Positions 10,173 through 17,919 of a stretch of 64,000 nt of DNA are shown piece after piece. The stretch comes from Siphonodentalium dalli (taxonomy: Eukaryota; Mollusca; Scaphopoda; Gadilida; Siphonodentaliidae). The notes under the pieces were generated by a model. It saw only the letters and a program-made list of their open reading frames with translations. It was not told where the DNA came from and did no database searches. The stretch lies in contig CP136065.1 of assembly GCA_032622095.1 (NCBI GenBank), positions 207,370,151 through 207,434,150 of the forward strand, given 5' to 3'. A program made the position numbers and the translations under genes. How positions within the stretch are numbered: position 1 is the first letter of the stretch; every line of letters starts with the position of its first letter.

Positions 10173-10697
10173 ATGATGCTACGAATAACTAATGTCGTAT
10201 GTTCTGCAGATTTGAACTGTTCTATTAATCTAAGGGATTTGACACTCGGCTGTTCGAACATTGAATACAATTCCAAAAAGTTTAGCGGAGTTGTATGGAA
10301 ACATTCTAAATTCGGTGGATGTTGCCTCGTGTTTAACACGGGTAAAATCGTTGTTAACGGGCTTTCTGATAGTGTCAAACAGACACGAGTTCGATTGCGT
10401 CGGTACGCTCGACATATTCAAAAATGTGGTTGGCGAGTGAGATTAAATTCCATAAAAATTTTGACAATGTCTGCATTTTGTCAGTTAAATGGAAAACTTG
10501 ACTTAAACATTTTAGTGAAACTTATGGAATGTTCTTACGAATTAGAGCTGTTCCCTGCGGCAATGTTCAGACGTGAGAAAATACATTTTACATGCTTTCA
10601 TAATGGAAAAATTGTGATTACGGGCATTAAAAGTGAAAAGCAGATGTTAAATATTGTATATCCTACCATATGTGAACTTGAATTACTTTCAGAATAA
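10173..10697 (+). CDS. TBP-like: TATA-box-binding protein (TBP) homologue
   Basis: The 174-residue protein is almost exactly one TBP core domain, two direct repeats forming the DNA saddle. Repeat 1 (about 3-85) has ITNVVCSADL, a CSNIEYNSKKF block, a CLVFNTGKIVVNG strand and RRYARHIQK. Repeat 2 (about 90-172) has YELELFPAAMF and FTCFHNGKIVITGIKSE. The four phenylalanines that intercalate into the TATA minor groove in cellular TBP have equivalents at F37, F54, F127 and F142. There is no N-terminal extension. It follows the PC4-like gene by 11 nt and may share its transcript. The TBP frame is open without ATG from 10140, overlapping the PC4 end by 22 nt. AATAAA (10693-10698) overlaps the stop codon and could act as the poly(A) signal. 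Likely role: directing transcription of the element's own genes; that role is inferred. Confidence 0.87.
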   Translation: MMLRITNVVCSADLNCSINLRDLTLGCSNIEYNSKKFSGVVWKHSKFGGCCLVFNTGKIVVNGLSDSVKQTRVRLRRYARHIQKCGWRVRLNSIKILTMSAFCQLNGKLDLNILVKLMECSYELELFPAAMFRREKIHFTCFHNGKIVITGIKSEKQMLNIVYPTICELELLSE

Positions 10698-10882
10698 ATA
10701 TATATATGTATCGATTATCTATATTTTTCATTCGGGGGGATGGCTCACATACCTTTGTTTTTTAGGCTTTTGACGAAACAAACAAAAACAATAGATTTTT
10801 TTTTTTTTTTTTGACAACAGACCTAATACCACCTCACCGGACTCTCTCCACAGACCCCCCACCCCCACCCCTCTCAACCCAG

Positions 10883-10951
<69 letters not shown>

Positions 10952-11066
10952 CCCAGTCATACATATGATAATATAAGAACGATAAATGATTGTATTTACA
11001 ATATTTTATTTATATACATAATATAATTTAAAGAGTGTTTATCTCGTTGTCGCTAATGAAGAGCGT
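10698..11066. other. convergent intergenic region with (AT)n microsatellite
   Basis: The rightward and leftward gene blocks meet here. It contains a T-run (10796-10813), a pyrimidine-rich CCACCCCC stretch and an (AT)n tract of roughly 33 units at about 10884-10950. Near 11003-11012, ATTTTATTTAT gives a minus-strand AATAAA that could end the capsid/protease transcripts. A weak variant of the dispersed motif (AAGAGTGTTT, GAAGAGCGTTT) lies at 11029-11065. Confidence 0.7.
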
Positions 11067-11513
11067 TTACAGAATATATTTCAACATAAAATCCTTAATA
11101 ATTAAATCATTATACATATAATTATTGGCACTGAAACGTCTCATTATATTTTCTAGACTGTATCCGCACAGTTTATAGAATGCAAAGTATATGCAATAGG
11201 GACCGCATATATTAGAACCCTGTAATCTGTAAGCATTGCACTCGTAACGAGGTCCATTCAATAACAACACGTGTTTAAATCGTCCGTTGTAACACTCGGG
11301 TTTTAATCCCATAGGGTCGAAGAACTCTGATACGTTATGTTCCTGGAATGTCATCAATATCCAGTGGCGTCCAGGTTGGCTACTCTCGTCTGTGTTAACT
11401 ATATACATCCGGGGATATTGGATATAAAGAGGTAATTTGTCTATGGGACAAACATCTATCTCATTATGGTTTGTGAAACTATTTATCGCCCTCATGAGTC
11501 CGAGTGTATTCAT
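11067..11513 (-). CDS. pro: adenovirus-type cysteine maturation protease
   Basis: 148 residues with the catalytic layout of adenain-type (C5-like) proteases: GRHW (H50), FFDPMG (D66), and RLQGSNICGPYC with Q98 for the oxyanion hole and C103 as nucleophile. These enzymes cleave capsid precursor proteins during virion maturation in Polintons, adenoviruses and virophages. Its start codon overlaps the stop of the major capsid gene by one base (TAATG), suggesting a shared transcript or reinitiation. No break is visible, and the length is within the usual range for Polinton proteases. Confidence 0.9.
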   Translation of the reverse strand: MNTLGLMRAINSFTNHNEIDVCPIDKLPLYIQYPRMYIVNTDESSQPGRHWILMTFQEHNVSEFFDPMGLKPECYNGRFKHVLLLNGPRYECNAYRLQGSNICGPYCIYFAFYKLCGYSLENIMRRFSANNYMYNDLIIKDFMLKYIL

Positions 11514-12775
11514 TATTCAATGCAAACTTTACGACTCTCGTCAACTTTGAGAACGGCAGGAAATTTTGCGTATACGATTACAGTACAATTGTCTTTCAAA
11601 GCCGATGAGAATTTAATTTCGAGGCGTGTGTGACCTTTGTGTGGTATGACCCTGTCGTGATTAATTCCTTGCGGGTTTATCCGATATATGCAATAACCTT
11701 TCGCATAATCCTCATAAGTAATATGAACGGCTTTTCGTTTCGCATCTTTTATTATCGTATTGTAAGCTTCTACATATTCCTTACTGGTAAAGTTCGGTTG
11801 GAGTGCTTGGGCGGGCATAGACTGCCCGTTGACGTAAAATCCGACGAAGTTGCATCCAAAAGTCGCAAAGTTGAACGGGTTCTTATCGCGTGAACCGCTT
11901 TCAGCCTTTGATGATACTAAGCCAATAATACAGCTACTGGGTACGTTTCCTTGAAATAGATTATCTTCTCCCAAACTGAATGCACCTTTTGACACTGTAT
12001 ACGTCTTTATGATAGATTTTGAAAAAGGATAACACGCGTTATTTTTCTTGAGTGACTCAGTATGACTGAGTAATACACCGGGGTTAACTTTCACAGTGGC
12101 TAGTCTCAAATTAGCTTCCTGTATTTTCAACTTGTATGTCTCAGTGGTTCCCGCATACATCAGTCTAAAAACATCTCTCGTCTGCCAGAATTTTAACGTG
12201 AGCGGGAGACCATTTAGTAGTAATTTGTCCTGTTGGAAGAAGTCAAGCTGAATTGATCCCATAATATCCATTATTTGACTAGTACGGGTTGTTTTGGACA
12301 TGTAATACAGGCCAGAGTTCCCGCTTTTCGAATCTGCCAGGTCCATACCACCTGCCGTGTCCTTTTCGAACGCTTGTCCATGTAGCTGTTCCTTACGTTC
12401 AGTTTCTAAGAGTACATCGAAATATGCTTTGTATGGATAATTCGGACCGACTTGACTCACGGGAACTTGCTGTATATTCAAATCGACCTGCGAAAATATT
12501 GAATGTAGGGGTGCATTTATCAGACCCACATCGTCATTAACGGTTAGAGCCGAACCATCTTGCTTGGTTATTTTGAGTTTGAGAAGTAGCAATGTCCGTT
12601 TGAGGTCCATGTAGGTTGTGGCCATGGCGGGAATATTGAACTCTAAAGCTGCAGTGTCTGTCAGCTGATTCACGGGTCTGTAGTTTATCCATTCTGTCGC
12701 TTGTATTCCGCTGTCAACCGGGGGCGATTCAAATAATGCCAATTTAGAGGTATGGTACTCTCTGTATTCATTCAT
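11513..12775 (-). CDS. mcp: major capsid protein, double jelly-roll
   Basis: 420 residues resembling the major capsid protein of Polintons and adintovirus-like elements. The N-terminal part runs LALFESPPV..., TEWINYRPV and the EFNIPA...YMDLKRTLLLLKLKI strand pair. HSIFSQVDLNIQQVPVS and YPYKAYFDVLLE mark the conserved region of the first jelly roll, and LEIKFSSAL is near the end. It should form pseudo-hexameric capsomers. It is somewhat shorter than many family members but shows no internal stop. It overlaps the upstream small gene by four bases (ATGA) and the downstream protease by one. The identification is by strand and motif pattern; structure prediction would settle it. Confidence 0.85.
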   Translation of the reverse strand: MNEYREYHTSKLALFESPPVDSGIQATEWINYRPVNQLTDTAALEFNIPAMATTYMDLKRTLLLLKLKITKQDGSALTVNDDVGLINAPLHSIFSQVDLNIQQVPVSQVGPNYPYKAYFDVLLETERKEQLHGQAFEKDTAGGMDLADSKSGNSGLYYMSKTTRTSQIMDIMGSIQLDFFQQDKLLLNGLPLTLKFWQTRDVFRLMYAGTTETYKLKIQEANLRLATVKVNPGVLLSHTESLKKNNACYPFSKSIIKTYTVSKGAFSLGEDNLFQGNVPSSCIIGLVSSKAESGSRDKNPFNFATFGCNFVGFYVNGQSMPAQALQPNFTSKEYVEAYNTIIKDAKRKAVHITYEDYAKGYCIYRINPQGINHDRVIPHKGHTRLEIKFSSALKDNCTVIVYAKFPAVLKVDESRKVCIE

Positions 12776-13107
12776 GGTTTATCCCACCAGGTGCTGGTTT
12801 TCACTTTCTTAGGGTTATGAGCCAAATCGTTAGGTAACACCCTCTTATTGTTTTTTTTTGACGTCTTACGTGCTTGTGTCAACTTATTTTTTGCAACTTC
12901 TGCTTTGGCCATTTCAATCGCTTGCGCTATGGGTGTCACTACGTTAATATGTGGTTTTAGAACGTCTTCTTCTTCTTCACTATCGCTATTTTGAGTTTTG
13001 TCAATAAAGTAGCGACCCTCATTATCTGGCGTTAACTTCCCATTAATCATGTTCCTGAAATGTTTTCGCCACATTTCAATATCGGCTGGAATATACGTGA
13101 TCGACAT
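12772..13107 (-). CDS. small charged protein between major and minor capsid genes
   Basis: 111 residues: an N-terminal segment with EMWRKHFRNMINGKL, an acidic run (NSDSEEEED), a helix-like AQAIEMAKAEVAKNK and a strongly basic tail (KTSKKNNKR, NPKKVK). A small ORF with this WRxHF start and basic end commonly sits beside the capsid genes in Polintons, where a virion-associated role has been suspected. Its function is not known to me. It overlaps the minor capsid gene by 32 nt and the major capsid gene by 4 nt, so expression is probably coupled. Confidence 0.7.
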   Translation of the reverse strand: MSITYIPADIEMWRKHFRNMINGKLTPDNEGRYFIDKTQNSDSEEEEDVLKPHINVVTPIAQAIEMAKAEVAKNKLTQARKTSKKNNKRVLPNDLAHNPKKVKTSTWWDKP

Positions 13108-13516
13108 GTTTCTTCTTCAGATGTAGTGTACAGGTCACTCTTTTTTCTGCATTTATTTTAGAAAGTTTATCGCCTCTTATAAAAATCCTGAGACGCTGAA
13201 GTTTATCCTGTCTTACGTTTATGTAGAATGAGTGCTCAAAACTCCGCCAATGACCCGTATCACGTGTGTCTCTCTTTATAACCCGGAGGATGGGGTATGA
13301 TGTGTCGCAGGCTATTGATTCTCCACATATGTCCGAACAAATATATAATAAATCCGTGTCTATATGGTCAGTTATGTTTATGTCTTTCAAACAACATAAC
13401 CACGCCCCTTCCAATATTAATACACCAGGTAACTCTATTGTGAAGTCGAGAGGACGATTATCTGGATATTTATCTATGGAATCGTCGCTAGTCAGGTACA
13501 GATAATAATTATCCAT
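13076..13516 (-). CDS. minor capsid (penton-like) protein, single jelly-roll
   Basis: 146 residues with the N-terminal signature of Polinton and virophage penton proteins: MDNYYLYLTSDDSIDKYPDNRPLD, then a FTIELPGVLILEGAW strand pair matching the 'FxxxLPxPxxLxGxW' pattern. Such proteins occupy capsid five-fold vertices. It is short for the family, so it may be a minimal jelly roll. Four bases separate it from the membrane-protein gene upstream; its end overlaps the next gene downstream by 32 nt. Confidence 0.78.
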   Translation of the reverse strand: MDNYYLYLTSDDSIDKYPDNRPLDFTIELPGVLILEGAWLCCLKDINITDHIDTDLLYICSDICGESIACDTSYPILRVIKRDTRDTGHWRSFEHSFYINVRQDKLQRLRIFIRGDKLSKINAEKRVTCTLHLKKKHVDHVYSSRY

Positions 13517-13520
13517 ATGA

Positions 13521-13961
13521 CTAGTTTCTATTTTGTTTCAAATGAGAATCAATGTTCATCTCTTCTCTTATAGTTTTATCAACATCACTGAATATATACT
13601 TGAAGGCAGACCACTGGTTATACGGAATACTTATAATCGCGGGAGTGTTATTCACAACTCGCCTAATGCGTGTATAAATGCGCCCTTGATTATTACATAA
13701 TGTAACAGTAATGTTTGATCGTATTGTCCACTTTTTCACGAACCCACAGGGGTGTTGTTCGTAATCATGGGGGCGTGACTCGTTCGTATGCCGTAATTCA
13801 TAGTCCCCCGTCTGACGTGGTATCTTCTTTGGAACTATTATAACCGGTAGTGACAGAGTTATTACCATAATCGTAATTCCTATCCATTTAAGGAGATTCA
13901 TATGTAGACGACCGCGTTCTGTTTGAAACATATTCGTCAAGGTATCTGTTCTATTATTCAT
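13521..13961 (-). CDS. membrane protein with a possible C-terminal PC4-like domain
   Basis: 146 residues. One clear transmembrane segment lies at about 23-44 (LLKWIGITIMVITLSLPVII), preceded by a short polar N-terminus. The C-terminal part (about 78-136) has ITVTLCNNQGRIYTRIRR, then AIISIPYNQWSAFKYIFSDVDKTI. This matches the shape of a PC4 unit: strands, IRR, a small-residue loop, then ...QW..F plus DVDKTI. If correct, it would be a third PC4-like unit in the element, here tethered to a membrane. The alternative is an unrelated small virion membrane protein. It sits between integrase and penton genes in the leftward block. Confidence 0.55.
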   Translation of the reverse strand: MNNRTDTLTNMFQTERGRLHMNLLKWIGITIMVITLSLPVIIVPKKIPRQTGDYELRHTNESRPHDYEQHPCGFVKKWTIRSNITVTLCNNQGRIYTRIRRVVNNTPAIISIPYNQWSAFKYIFSDVDKTIREEMNIDSHLKQNRN

Positions 13962-13999
13962 GATTGTAATGGTTTCCCCCCTCGGATAGCTTGCTCTTA

Positions 14000-15109
14000 T
14001 TAATTTTGATATCTGTCGACATCAGACTCTAAAATCCATGAATTAAATTTGTCAGGCCATGAATGCCAGTGCACCAGGACTTCAGTTTGACCCTTTCGTT
14101 TCCTCTTTTTGACAATTTTATCTATTCTGTAAACTGTTTCGTCATCAACGCGCACCCCTTGAAGTTCTGACTCGTAGAAAGCACCCTCAATGTTTTCATC
14201 CAAGAAATCTGTCAATGTATACAAGGGTATGTTCTGCCTGTAAAACCTCTTAGTCACTTTGAACAACTCTCCAGTCCATTTCTGAGAATATTCTCGGTCA
14301 AAAACTGCTTTGGTGTGTGATATTCTAACGATATCATTTACATTGTATTTGAACTTTTTCTTCAATTTACTTTTAACACCTCCCTTCTGTCTTATTAACC
14401 ACTGATCGAGACGAGACTCATCTTCATTCTCAACAGTTATGGAGTCAGGGGTGGTGCCTAACGAACGATGTATTGTATGGTTATAACTTTTCACAATATC
14501 TTGTAGAATGTCGATATATCTAGCATTATTATGCTTTATCATATAACGCGAAATCTTCTGCTTTATAGTTTTTATGACCCGTTCCGAATAATTGGCTTTC
14601 ATTTCGTTTTGAGTAAAAATTTGAGATATATGAAGACCCTTTAGGTAACTTTTGACCCGTTTGTTTGTGAACTCCGAACCGCGATCCGTTCGGAGGACGC
14701 GCGGGGTTCTTCCACCTTCAAATATATGTTTCATAGCATTGATCGCATTAATTGCAGTTTTCCTCTTTATAGCTTCACACCATAACTTCCTAGAAAAAAT
14801 GTCAATCATTACTAACACGTAGGTGTAATTGTCGTTGTCTTTGGAAACATCATTCATATCCATGAGGTCTCCATCCCATTGACTGTCAGAAGCGTTTACA
14901 ATAACACGAGACCTCGGGAATTTTCGTCTAACACTTTTTGTCAGGGAATAACTTTCATGATTTTGTAGCCACGTCACAATCTCGCGCTTGGAAATGTTGT
15001 GCTTATTTTCAGATTTTACAGTCTGATGCAACTTTGTAGCTCCTGAGTACGATGCGGGGTGACCCGGATTAAAATAAATTGAACTCAAATAATCTTTCCA
15101 ATCGGCCAT
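14000..15109 (-). CDS. int: retroviral-type integrase with C-terminal chromodomain
   Basis: 369 residues from the ATG at 15107-15109; the open frame continues a few codons upstream without ATG. The rve core carries the DDE triad: WDGDLMDM (D81), LRTDRGSEF (D142) and YSERVIK (E176), with 34-residue D-E spacing. The C-terminal part (about 320-365) has VYRIDKIVKKRKR, a LVHWHSWP segment and NSWILESD, a chromodomain with the aromatic positions typical of Polinton integrases. It joins element ends to host DNA and produces the 6-bp duplication seen here. A Zn-binding N-terminal HHCC is not obvious. No breaks are visible. Confidence 0.93.
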   Translation of the reverse strand: MADWKDYLSSIYFNPGHPASYSGATKLHQTVKSENKHNISKREIVTWLQNHESYSLTKSVRRKFPRSRVIVNASDSQWDGDLMDMNDVSKDNDNYTYVLVMIDIFSRKLWCEAIKRKTAINAINAMKHIFEGGRTPRVLRTDRGSEFTNKRVKSYLKGLHISQIFTQNEMKANYSERVIKTIKQKISRYMIKHNNARYIDILQDIVKSYNHTIHRSLGTTPDSITVENEDESRLDQWLIRQKGGVKSKLKKKFKYNVNDIVRISHTKAVFDREYSQKWTGELFKVTKRFYRQNIPLYTLTDFLDENIEGAFYESELQGVRVDDETVYRIDKIVKKRKRKGQTEVLVHWHSWPDKFNSWILESDVDRYQN

Positions 15110-15114
15110 ATTGT

Positions 15115-15483
15115 TCACAGTGATAGCCAACGTTTCTTCTTTATCTTGGTCAGCTTACCGGCGATTATACCAGGAGGTCTAGATATTTCACGCTTAACTC
15201 CTCTTATTTTCTTTTTTCTTTGCTTGGTACGTGTCTTTTTCGATGTGTTAACTTCTGATTTTTGGATTGCATCCTGAGGTTCAGTAGTTTGAACTGTATT
15301 AACAATCTGATTATTCATCGGGTCCATTTCTTTATCCATTTCATCGGAAGGGGTACTATTGTTTGCCGAGATGTCGCTGTGTTCAATGTTAGACTCCGAT
15401 GAAACTTTTTTGTGTTCACTTTTTTCAGTGTACCTCATATATCTTTCATACGGGATCAAAACAGTTTTCTTCACAGACTCCAT
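15115..15483 (-). CDS. small basic/acidic protein of unknown function
   Basis: 122 residues from ATG 15481-15483. The N-terminal KKTVLIPYERYMRY resembles a motif seen at the start of small proteins in other Polintons and virophage-like elements. The middle is low-complexity and acidic (SNIEHSDISANNSTPSDEMDKEMD); the C-terminus is strongly basic (KKTRTKQRKKKIRGVKRE). A nucleic-acid-condensing or core role is possible, but this is inference. Its start overlaps the preceding gene's stop by one base (TGATG). The integrase ATG follows 5 nt after its end. Confidence 0.65.
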   Translation of the reverse strand: MESVKKTVLIPYERYMRYTEKSEHKKVSSESNIEHSDISANNSTPSDEMDKEMDPMNNQIVNTVQTTEPQDAIQKSEVNTSKKTRTKQRKKKIRGVKREISRPPGIIAGKLTKIKKKRWLSL

Positions 15484-15806
15484 CACAAAAACTGTTTCAA
15501 TTTAGGTTCAACGATGTTCAACATCAAAGTAATGGCGGTTGAGTGATTATTCACACTTTTTCTTTTCCTCAACAAACTCACAGATTTATCACTCAAGAAT
15601 ATATAAAATGATTTATATCGCCGTAATTTAGCTTTTTGTTGAACTGTAACTGTTAAACTATCATGTAGTAAATTGATCGTAATTTCAACCAGAACTTTCA
15701 ACTGATTATTAGTTATCGATGTCAATAATGCGTTTCGTTGAGATCTTGATTGGGTTGATGCCAATAGTCTGACAAAATTCAACTCATTACGTAATAATCG
15801 ACTCAT
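15483..15806 (-). CDS. small conserved Polinton ORF of unknown function
   Basis: 107 residues, predominantly helical and basic: NFVRLLAS, SQRNALLTSI and VEITINLLHDSL, then KAKLRRYKSFYIFLSDKSVSLLRKRKSV. The pattern of a 'residual LLA...RRALL...QK.KL.+++' helical protein upstream of the ATPase or integrase recurs in many Polintons, but I do not know its function. Its stop overlaps the start of the next gene (TGATG). About 40 bp separates it from the ATPase region upstream. Confidence 0.65.
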   Translation of the reverse strand: MSRLLRNELNFVRLLASTQSRSQRNALLTSITNNQLKVLVEITINLLHDSLTVTVQQKAKLRRYKSFYIFLSDKSVSLLRKRKSVNNHSTAITLMLNIVEPKLKQFL

Positions 15807-15846
15807 TTTATCGTCGCGACTCAGCTCCGATACTGTCCCCTTCTTA

Positions 15847-16507
15847 TTACGTAGTAGGTACGTAAATTATAGGGTCTTGGTTGGGAAACACGTCTGTTCG
15901 TAGCCTGTATTTATCCTCATTGTGAGGGGACATATCTATTATAAGATACGCAAATGGTTTATCCATCCTTGTATGCCTCAATGAGTACTTTAGATTTACC
16001 GGGATACAATTGTCTACCCAATGTGGAAATTTGTGATCCATCCCTCAAATTTTTGAATAAAATTAGATATCCTGTGTTTAAGGCTATAGTTCTCGCAGCC
16101 TTGCCTTGTGCGTATAAATTTTGTGAAATAAACAGCACCGAAAGACAGCGATGATGAGTTTGCTGCGTAAATAGTGTTTCAATCTCTTTTTGGTCAATAA
16201 TGCGATGCATCAAGTCGTCTAATATTAACATATTATGTTTACCGTCAGCAAATTCTTCGATTTCTGTTTGGGTAGGTAATCCTTGATGCATGACCAAATT
16301 TTCGATTGATGATTCAATTTCATCATAGAAATTTTGATAAATACCGTAACAGTACATTATTTTCTTAGGTGGATCTCTAGAATACATTCCATTAAGATTT
16401 TGCAGGAATCTGTAGACCCATCTCGTCTTACCAGAACCAGTTGGTCCGGTGATGCAAATACTAGAACAAGGTTCAAATGGTATGGAGCTATGGTTAATTG
16501 GACCCAT
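15847..16507 (-). pseudogene. atp: HerA/FtsK-type (A32-like) genome-packaging ATPase, frame-broken near its end
   Basis: 182 residues are read in one frame to a stop at 15959. Walker A GPTGSGKT is at about 20-27, Walker B MLILDDLM near 95, a sensor-like FISQN near 125-129 and a C-terminal GRQLYPGKS. These are the motifs of the DNA-packaging ATPases of Polintons, virophages and poxvirus A32. Family-like sequence (KPFAYLIIDMSP...YVPTT) continues in a neighbouring frame to a stop at 15847, so the normal C-terminus of about 40 residues is detached by a frame break near 15960. The core catalytic motifs are intact. Whether the shortened protein works is unknown; a sequencing or assembly error is an alternative. 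Confidence 0.82.
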
Positions 16508-16549
16508 TTTTTTTTTGTGTTCACTGTGTCCTATTTATTAGGAGCTATA

Positions 16550-16562
16550 CAGTTCTTATATA
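16550..16562 (-). promoter_or_regulatory. TATA box for the ATPase-led leftward block
   Basis: On the minus strand ATGTATATAAGAACT lies about 50 bp upstream of the ATPase start codon, the correct side and distance for an RNA polymerase II core promoter. Confidence 0.45.
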
Positions 16563-16768
16563 CATGATAAGTAAACATTTGTTATGGCTGTTGTAAATGA
16601 ATTACCAGGATGTCACTGCAAGCTATAATATTATAAAAACCTACAGTTCTTATAACATTATTGGTTTTGGTAAGTGATGTGAAGGTGTTTGGTGGATGTT
16701 GGGGGTTAGGTGTGGGCTGGTATTATCACGTTGGTCTGTGATTGAGTGTACAAAATCTCTTGTCAAGT
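16563..16768. other. spacer between ATPase promoter and right TIR
   Basis: About 200 bp with no gene. It contains a GT-rich stretch (GGTGTTTGGTGGATGTTGGGGG) unlike the corresponding region beside the left TIR. Confidence 0.5.
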
Positions 16769-17913
16769 GAACACCTGCAGATTATCTATTTTTCTAAACA
16801 TAGAACATGTCTGAACCTATCATTGGCACAATAGCAGTGATATAATGTTACATCATCGGTGCTACCTGGAGTTTTCGGCATACAAAATGATCGTAAGTGT
16901 GACTGGAGTGATAAGGGGTTATTACGTAATGTTGTTATAACAATGTGATCAAAGCAATTTGTATAATTGAGTGTCTCACGACCTGACTTAATATGTATGC
17001 ATGTTTTATGGATAACTAATTATCGCGTGAATGACACAGTTTATCAACCTTAATTGATACTAACCCCGTTTGTTCAGACATTAAATCGATATGTTTTCTG
17101 AATACCATATAGCTGTGACCGGGGAAATAATAGAATTCATTTGGTAAAGCAAAGGTGTGAAAGACACATTGTTAACACCAATGTGGCGTGTGTGATTGAG
17201 TGTACATCGCTCATGTTCCATGTAAAAATGGCTGAGATTAAATCATCATTCATTCAATATGACAATTCATTCTGGAGGGTTCTAATTTCACATTACAATT
17301 TTCGACCGTTAGGGATTCAACATAGTACATTTGAATACTTCCAATAATTGACGAAAATACACACGCCTGTCATATACTCAATAACTTCATATAGAGATAA
17401 GTAAAGAATAAACGCTCTTTATTATTTATGTAAAAAGTAATGGTGTCTATTTTCAGGTATGACAATTATATGAACTGCGTCCGTTAAACACTGGAATGTA
17501 TGCATTCATACCGTTGGTCACAATGTCCAATAAAGCTATTTCTAAACATCGATTAATAAATTCATGAAAAATATTTGAACAAAAAAATAACGAAAGATAT
17601 TACGCGCAAATAATTTAACATTCGATATTTTTTAATATCGAGATTATCAGAAACCGATAAACTCGTTATAAATTTTTTATTTAAACTTTTTTTAGAGAAA
17701 TAATTTTGAGGGTTTTGATAATTTGGAAGTTTGGAAATTTTAGGGTTTTGAAATTTTTTTGGAAGTTTTTAAATTTTTTGGAAAAAATAAATTTTTGAAG
17801 TTTTGAAATTTTTTTTTTGGGTTTTGATATTTTGGGAATATTTTAGTACAAACAATTTTAGACCCCAAAGATTCTATTTTTAGATGTGACTCTAACGAGC
17901 CCCCTATTCTTCT
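16769..17913. repeat. Polinton right terminal inverted repeat
   Basis: About 1145 bp, the inverted partner of 1598-2756. It ends ...CCCCTATTCTTCT at 17913 beside the CGGGTG duplication. It holds the partner of the 68-codon TIR frame (17141-17347, plus) and the ACGCTCTTTATT motif at 17412. The divergence between the two TIRs visible by eye is modest, a few percent plus small indels in the A/T-rich part. Confidence 0.93.
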
Positions 17914-17919
17914 CGGGTG
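17914..17919. repeat. Polinton target-site duplication, right copy (CGGGTG)
   Basis: Exact copy of 1592-1597 immediately outside the right TIR. Confidence 0.95.

Larger units (their letters stand above)
1598..17913. mobile_element. complete Polinton/Maverick element, 16.3 kb
   Basis: The element is bounded by long inverted repeats starting AGAAGAATAGGGGGCTCG and by a perfect 6-bp target duplication. It encodes the diagnostic Polinton set: protein-primed family B DNA polymerase, chromodomain retroviral-type integrase, adenovirus-type cysteine protease, HerA/FtsK-type packaging ATPase, double jelly-roll major capsid protein and penton-like minor capsid protein. It also carries a tandem PC4-like protein, a TBP homologue, a membrane protein and several small ORFs. 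Genes at the left run rightward; genes at the right run leftward and converge near 10.7-11.06 kb. Two frame breaks (about 8.94 kb and 15.96 kb) suggest this copy is no longer fully functional, although the TIRs and TSD are well preserved. Confidence 0.97.

Noticed and set aside
10728-11026. Frames with long Tyr-Ile runs
   Set aside because: Translation of an (AT)n microsatellite.
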